Below are positions 33,189 through 37,421 of a DNA stretch of 37,421 bases, piece after piece. The notes under the pieces were generated by a model. It made no database searches. It saw nothing but the letters and a program-made list of their open reading frames with translations, and had not been told where the DNA came from. Numbering within the stretch: position 1 is the stretch's first letter; every line of letters begins with the position of its first letter. The stretch is taken from contig VMDI01000010.1 of the NCBI GenBank assembly GCA_008080915.1, forward strand, positions 1 through 37,421, given 5' to 3'. Made by a program: the position numbers and the translations under genes. The DNA comes from Gammaproteobacteria bacterium (GTDB taxonomy: Bacteria; Pseudomonadota; Gammaproteobacteria; PS1; Pseudothioglobaceae).

Positions 33189-34565
33189 ATGAAGCACCTT
33201 CCAATATTTTTAAATCTTCAAAACTCGGATTGTCTTATCATCGGTGGGGGTGATATTGCTCTTAGAAAGATTAAGATCCTCCTAAGAGCCCAAGCGAATG
33301 TCACTTGCATTTCGATAGAATCTTGTAAGGGCATCCATAAACTTGCTAATGATGGAAGAATTAAATTGTATGAAAGGGCATATGCAAATGACGATATCCA
33401 AAAACAAACCCTGGTCATTGCTTCTACTGATAAAAAAGACCTGAATAAAGAAATTGCAGATTTGTGTAAAACCAAAAGTATTCCGGTCAATGTAGTTGAT
33501 TCTGCTGAATTATCTACCTTTCTTATACCGGCAATTATTGATCGATCACCTATTCAAATTGCTGTTTCATCTGAGGGAGCATCACCTGTCCTCATGAGAC
33601 TTTTAAGAGCTAAACTTGAGAGTTCTATTCCAGGTGCCTATGGTCAATTAGCAAAAATTGCTGGTGAGTTCAGAGACAGAGTTAAATCGACATTTGATAA
33701 TATCGAAGATAGAAGAAGATTCTGGGAGCGAGTTTTTTCTGGTCCAATATCTGAAAAAATTTTCTCTGGCAATGTTGATGAAGCAAGAACAGATCTAGAG
33801 GAAGAGTTAAGGAATACGAGTCCTGCTGACATTGGTGAGGTTTATCTAGTTGGTGGCGGTCCTGGTGATCCTGACTTATTAACTTTTAAGGCCTTAAGAT
33901 TGATGCAACAAGCCGACATTGTTTTGTATGATCGTCTTGTGTCACCTCAAGTGATGGATCTAGTTAGAAGGGACGCAGAGTTGGTTTTTGTTGGCAAGGA
34001 AAGAGATAATCATGCTGTTCCACAAGAAGATATTAACCAACTTTTGGTTGACCTCGCAAAGCAGGGCAGGAGAGTTTGCAGACTTAAGGGAGGGGATCCT
34101 TTTATTTTTGGAAGAGGTGGTGAAGAAATTGAAACCCTAGCAGAGAATGGAGTCCCATTTCAGGTTGTGCCGGGAATAACAGCAGCTTCTGGTTGTTCCA
34201 CTTATTCCGGAATTCCTCTCACACATAGGGATTATTCTCAATCTTGTAGGTTTGTTACAGGACATCTAAAAGATGGAACCATGAATCTTCCATGGTCTGA
34301 ACTTGCAGTTGAACAACAAACTATTGTTTTCTACATGGCGCTTGTTGGAGCGAAGCATTTATCAGAACAACTAATCAAGCATGGAATGAGAGCAGATATG
34401 CCTGTAGCTCTCATTGAAAAGGGAACGACTGACAGACAAAAAGTCTATACAACTAATCTCAAAGAACTGCCAGATATTATTGACAATAATGATATTAAAC
34501 CACCAACATTAATTTTTGTTGGGGAGGTGGTTAAGCTTAGAGAAAAATTAAATTGGTTTAACTAA
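33189..34565 (+). CDS. cysG: Siroheme synthase CysG (bifunctional precorrin-2 dehydrogenase/ferrochelatase and uroporphyrinogen-III C-methyltransferase)
   Basis: 458 aa; N-terminal MKHLPIFLNLQNSDCLIIGGGDIALRKIKILLRAQA, C-terminal VYLVGGGPGDPDLLTFKALRLMQQADIVLYDRLVS, CRLKGGDPFIFGRGGEE, VPGITAASGCSTYSGIPLTHRDYSQS. Confidence 0.95.
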   Translation: MKHLPIFLNLQNSDCLIIGGGDIALRKIKILLRAQANVTCISIESCKGIHKLANDGRIKLYERAYANDDIQKQTLVIASTDKKDLNKEIADLCKTKSIPVNVVDSAELSTFLIPAIIDRSPIQIAVSSEGASPVLMRLLRAKLESSIPGAYGQLAKIAGEFRDRVKSTFDNIEDRRRFWERVFSGPISEKIFSGNVDEARTDLEEELRNTSPADIGEVYLVGGGPGDPDLLTFKALRLMQQADIVLYDRLVSPQVMDLVRRDAELVFVGKERDNHAVPQEDINQLLVDLAKQGRRVCRLKGGDPFIFGRGGEEIETLAENGVPFQVVPGITAASGCSTYSGIPLTHRDYSQSCRFVTGHLKDGTMNLPWSELAVEQQTIVFYMALVGAKHLSEQLIKHGMRADMPVALIEKGTTDRQKVYTTNLKELPDIIDNNDIKPPTLIFVGEVVKLREKLNWFN

Positions 34566-34567
34566 AT

Positions 34568-34786
34568 TTATTTTTCTTTTAATCCCATTGCTTTGAATAT
34601 CATCGCAGCCGGGCAAAATCCAGTGAATGAAGATTGGAAAAGATTCAAACCTACAAAAGCTGTAAACCATAACCAATAAGAAGATTGGAAAATTGGGCTG
34701 CCTTCAACTCCTAATAAAAGTGAGAGCATAACAAAAAAACCTGCCATTGCATTTACTGCATTATTTATCGTCATAAAATATCCCAT
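34568..34786 (-). CDS. DUF2892/YgaP-type transmembrane domain protein
   Basis: Small membrane protein [56 protein letters not shown], typical DUF2892. Start probably 34786 or 34774, because the extended ORF to 34831 would run through the tRNA promoter region. Confidence 0.8.
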   Translation of the reverse strand: MGYFMTINNAVNAMAGFFVMLSLLLGVEGSPIFQSSYWLWFTAFVGLNLFQSSFTGFCPAAMIFKAMGLKEK

Positions 34787-34816
34787 TTCAAAATTATTAT
34801 TATAGCGTAAATTGGG

Positions 34817-34822
34817 TATAAT
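34817..34822 (+). promoter_or_regulatory. Putative -10 element of the tRNA-Leu promoter
   Basis: TATAAT, 11 bp upstream of the mature tRNA 5' end; -35 not clear. Confidence 0.5.
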
Positions 34823-34833
34823 CAACGTCACCT

Positions 34834-34918
34834 GCGGGAGTGGTGGAATTGGTAGACACGCTGGATTTAGGTTCCAGTGTCGAAAGACGTGAGAGTTCGA
34901 GTCTCTCCTTCCGCACCA
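34834..34918 (+). tRNA. tRNA-Leu, anticodon UAG
   Basis: GCGGGAG acceptor pairs with CTTCCGC; D-arm TGGTGGAATTGGTAGACACG, anticodon stem/loop CTGGA-TTTAGGT-TCCAG (TAG), long class II variable arm TGTCGAAAGACGT, T-loop GTTCGAGTC, encoded ACCA end. Confidence 0.97.
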
Positions 34919-34934
34919 AAAAAACGATTATCAA

Positions 34935-35774
34935 ATGTATCAATTAATCTTTCACTCGAATAACTCTGATATAGCGAATCAGATCGAAAAAGATTTTGAA
35001 ATCAAGTCAATCAAACATGATGGTCATTTCAGATTTAATTTAACATCTGAAAATAAAGTCAACCTTCAATCATTAAGAGAAAAATATCACGAAGATTTCA
35101 ACCTAGTTGACCAATCCTTTCGCTTTGAGGACATTGGTTTAATGGTTTCAGATATGGATTCAACAATGATAAGTATTGAATGCATTGATGAGATAGCTGA
35201 TTTTGCTAACTTAAAAGATCAAGTCTCAGAAATTACTGAGCAAGCAATGCAAGGTATTTTGGATTTTAATAGTTCACTCAAAAAACGAGTTGCCTTGTTA
35301 AAGGGTTTAGATTTGTCAGTATTAAATGAGGTCTACATTGATCGTCTTAAAACTAATCCTGGCGCAGAATTGTTGATAAATTTTTTAAGGAACCAAAACA
35401 TTAAAACTGCATTAGTTTCAGGAGGTTTTACTTACTTTACAGACCGATTAGCAAAAGATACTGGCATTGATTTCTCTAGAGCTAATGTTCTTGAAGTGGA
35501 GAATGGTCATCTCTCAGGAAAGACTTCTGGCAGAGTTATTAATTCTTCAGAAAAGGCAAATTTTGTTAAAGAGTTATGCCAAGATCTCAATCTTAACTTG
35601 AGTCAAACACTGACAATCGGAGATGGGGCTAATGATCTTGATATGATGAATCTTTCTGGATTCAGTGTTGCCTATCATGCCAAACCCGTAGTAATTGAAA
35701 GAGCAAATGCATGTATTTGCTATGGCGGCTTAGATAAAATTATAGATTTCTTTACAAATAAACCATTTTCATGA
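34935..35774 (+). CDS. serB: Phosphoserine phosphatase
   Basis: 279 aa HAD family; LMVSDMDSTMISIECIDEIADF, ALVSGGFTYFTDRLA, TIGDGANDLDMMNLSGFSVAYHAKP. Confidence 0.94.
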   Translation: MYQLIFHSNNSDIANQIEKDFEIKSIKHDGHFRFNLTSENKVNLQSLREKYHEDFNLVDQSFRFEDIGLMVSDMDSTMISIECIDEIADFANLKDQVSEITEQAMQGILDFNSSLKKRVALLKGLDLSVLNEVYIDRLKTNPGAELLINFLRNQNIKTALVSGGFTYFTDRLAKDTGIDFSRANVLEVENGHLSGKTSGRVINSSEKANFVKELCQDLNLNLSQTLTIGDGANDLDMMNLSGFSVAYHAKPVVIERANACICYGGLDKIIDFFTNKPFS

Positions 35775-37421
35775 TTGAGTTTGGACATTTTGCGCTAATC
35801 CTTGGACTTGCATTTGCTCTCATCCAAGTCTTAATTCCATCATTGGGTTTAATGTCTAAAAATTATTCACTAGTCAATATCGCTAGGCCTGTAGTATGGG
35901 GTCAGTTTTCACTTGTCTTATTATCTTTTATTGTTCTGACATACGCTTTCATTGTTAATGATTTTTCAGTGAAATATGTTGCTGATAATTCCAATACTCA
36001 ACTGCCTTTAATTTTTAAAATCTCAGGTGTTTGGGGTGCTCATGAAGGGTCTTTACTTCTATGGATTCTAATCCTTTCCTCATGGACTTTGTTCGTTTCT
36101 ATTTTCTCCAAGAACATTCCTGATGATGTTAGAAGTCACATACTTGTCATTATGGGTCTCGTTAGTATTGGGTTTTTATTGTTCTTACTTTTTACATCTA
36201 ACCCTTTTGAAAGGTTACCCATTATCCCTTTAGAGGGTAGAGATTTAAATCCGCTCCTACAAGATATTGGTCTTGCAATCCACCCACCGATGCTCTACAT
36301 GGGTTATGTGGGTATGGTGGTTCCTTTTGCTTTTACTATTTCAGCTCTCATACGTGGTAAGTTGGATTCTACTTGGCTCAGATGGTCTAGACCATGGACC
36401 CTGGTTGCATGGGCGTTTTTAACCTTCGGTATTACCCTTGGCAGTTGGTGGGCATATTATGAACTTGGATGGGGAGGATGGTGGTTTTGGGATCCTGTAG
36501 AAAATGCTTCATTTATGCCATGGCTTATTGCAACCGCACTGGTACATTCTCTTTCTGTCAGTGAAAAGAGGGGTGCTTTCAAGCACTGGACAGTTCTATT
36601 GGCTATTTCTGGTTTTGCACTCTCTTTATTGGGCACCTTTCTGGTTAGATCAGGAGTCCTAACCTCAGTGCATTCTTTCGCTGCTGACCCTAGCAGAGGT
36701 TTATTTATTCTTTTATTCCTTGTTTTTGTTGTAGGCGCATCATTGATACTTTATGCTTGGAGAGGCAACCTATTTGAGGGAAGCAATAAATTTAAATCAG
36801 TTTCTCGTGAGAGTGCTTTACTGCTAAATAACATTATCATGGTTGCGGCCACCTTAAGTGTTCTTTTAGGTACGCTTTATCCGCTTCTTCTTGATGCATT
36901 GGATCTTGGAAAGATATCTGTCGGTGCGCCATATTTTGATGCGGTATTTAACCCAATCATGCTCCCAGCCCTTTTTCTAATGGCAATATCCCCTTACTTT
37001 AGATGGAAGGGGGACTTATTGAACAGAGTCTTTAAGATGGTCACACCTTTATGGGTAATTCTAGGCTTAGGGATTGTTGGCTTATTTTTTGTTAGTGCAA
37101 ATTTTTATGTCTCATTATCAGTTTTAATTTTTGCCTGGATTGTGGCGCACTCAATTCAGCTTGTTGTTAAAAATATGAGAAATAGTGCAAGGTTAAGTGG
37201 CTCATTTATTGGAATGATCATGGCGCACATTGGTATTGCGGTATTTGTTTTAGGCGCAACAGTTACTACCCAGTTAGGAATAGAAAAAGACATCGAAATG
37301 ACTTTTAATGACAGCGTAACAGTTGCTAATTACGATTACAAATTTATCGGTGTGGAAAGTTTATCGGGGCCTAATTATGGAGGCAATATAGGTGAGATTG
37401 AGGTTTCAAAAGATGGAGAGA
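35771..37421 (+). CDS. ccmF: Cytochrome c-type biogenesis protein / heme lyase CcmF (3' truncated by window end)
   Basis: Open frame from ATG 35771 (overlapping the serB TGA) to the window end, 550 codons. MIEFGHFALILGLAFAL, KISGVWGAHEGSLLLW, and WWD motif WGGWWFWDPVENASFMPW with LVRSGVLTSVHSFAADP. Absent from the ORF track because it has no in-window stop. Confidence 0.95.
   Translation, partial: MIEFGHFALILGLAFALIQVLIPSLGLMSKNYSLVNIARPVVWGQFSLVLLSFIVLTYAFIVNDFSVKYVADNSNTQLPLIFKISGVWGAHEGSLLLWILILSSWTLFVSIFSKNIPDDVRSHILVIMGLVSIGFLLFLLFTSNPFERLPIIPLEGRDLNPLLQDIGLAIHPPMLYMGYVGMVVPFAFTISALIRGKLDSTWLRWSRPWTLVAWAFLTFGITLGSWWAYYELGWGGWWFWDPVENASFMPWLIATALVHSLSVSEKRGAFKHWTVLLAISGFALSLLGTFLVRSGVLTSVHSFAADPSRGLFILLFLVFVVGASLILYAWRGNLFEGSNKFKSVSRESALLLNNIIMVAATLSVLLGTLYPLLLDALDLGKISVGAPYFDAVFNPIMLPALFLMAISPYFRWKGDLLNRVFKMVTPLWVILGLGIVGLFFVSANFYVSLSVLIFAWIVAHSIQLVVKNMRNSARLSGSFIGMIMAHIGIAVFVLGATVTTQLGIEKDIEMTFNDSVTVANYDYKFIGVESLSGPNYGGNIGEIEVSKDGE

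Noticed and set aside
33218-33832. Minus-strand ORFs (33218-33490, 33644-33832) inside cysG
   Set aside because: Antisense shadows of a full-length, well-recognised gene.

Overview
This is a compact, AT-rich bacterial chromosomal segment that looks gammaproteobacterial, based on Hda, CmoB, BioC, YhdP-TldD and purM-purN-DUF3108. It is almost entirely housekeeping genes. The centrepiece is a complete 14-gene respiratory complex I operon, nuoA-nuoN (7733-21888, + strand). Left of it are the last 11 codons of an upstream gene (probably rdgB), hemW, argB, a PyrK-like flavin/[2Fe-2S] reductase, yggS, a single-domain asparaginase-like gene, a short YhdP/AsmA-like gene and tldD. Right of it are bioC, a ZnuA-like metal-binding protein and cmoB (- strand), an orphan small secreted protein with a perfect-palindrome terminator, frr-pyrH, uvrA, DUF3108-purN-purM, a CDP-alcohol phosphatidyltransferase, hda, a Cys-rich hypothetical, cysG, a DUF2892 protein, tRNA-Leu(UAG), serB, and the 5' 550 codons of ccmF. 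The ORF track misses ccmF because it has no stop in the window. I found no CRISPR array, transposon, prophage, rRNA or defence-type cassette, and no convincing new multigene system. The best second-look items are the orphan secreted protein and its terminator, the Cys-rich conserved-looking hypothetical, the palindrome in the putative nuo promoter, the orphan pyrK-like gene, the minimal asparaginase-domain protein, the slippage-prone His-rich repeat in the ZnuA-like gene, and the pattern of convergent gene overlaps. All family calls come from reading the protein sequences; no database search was run.
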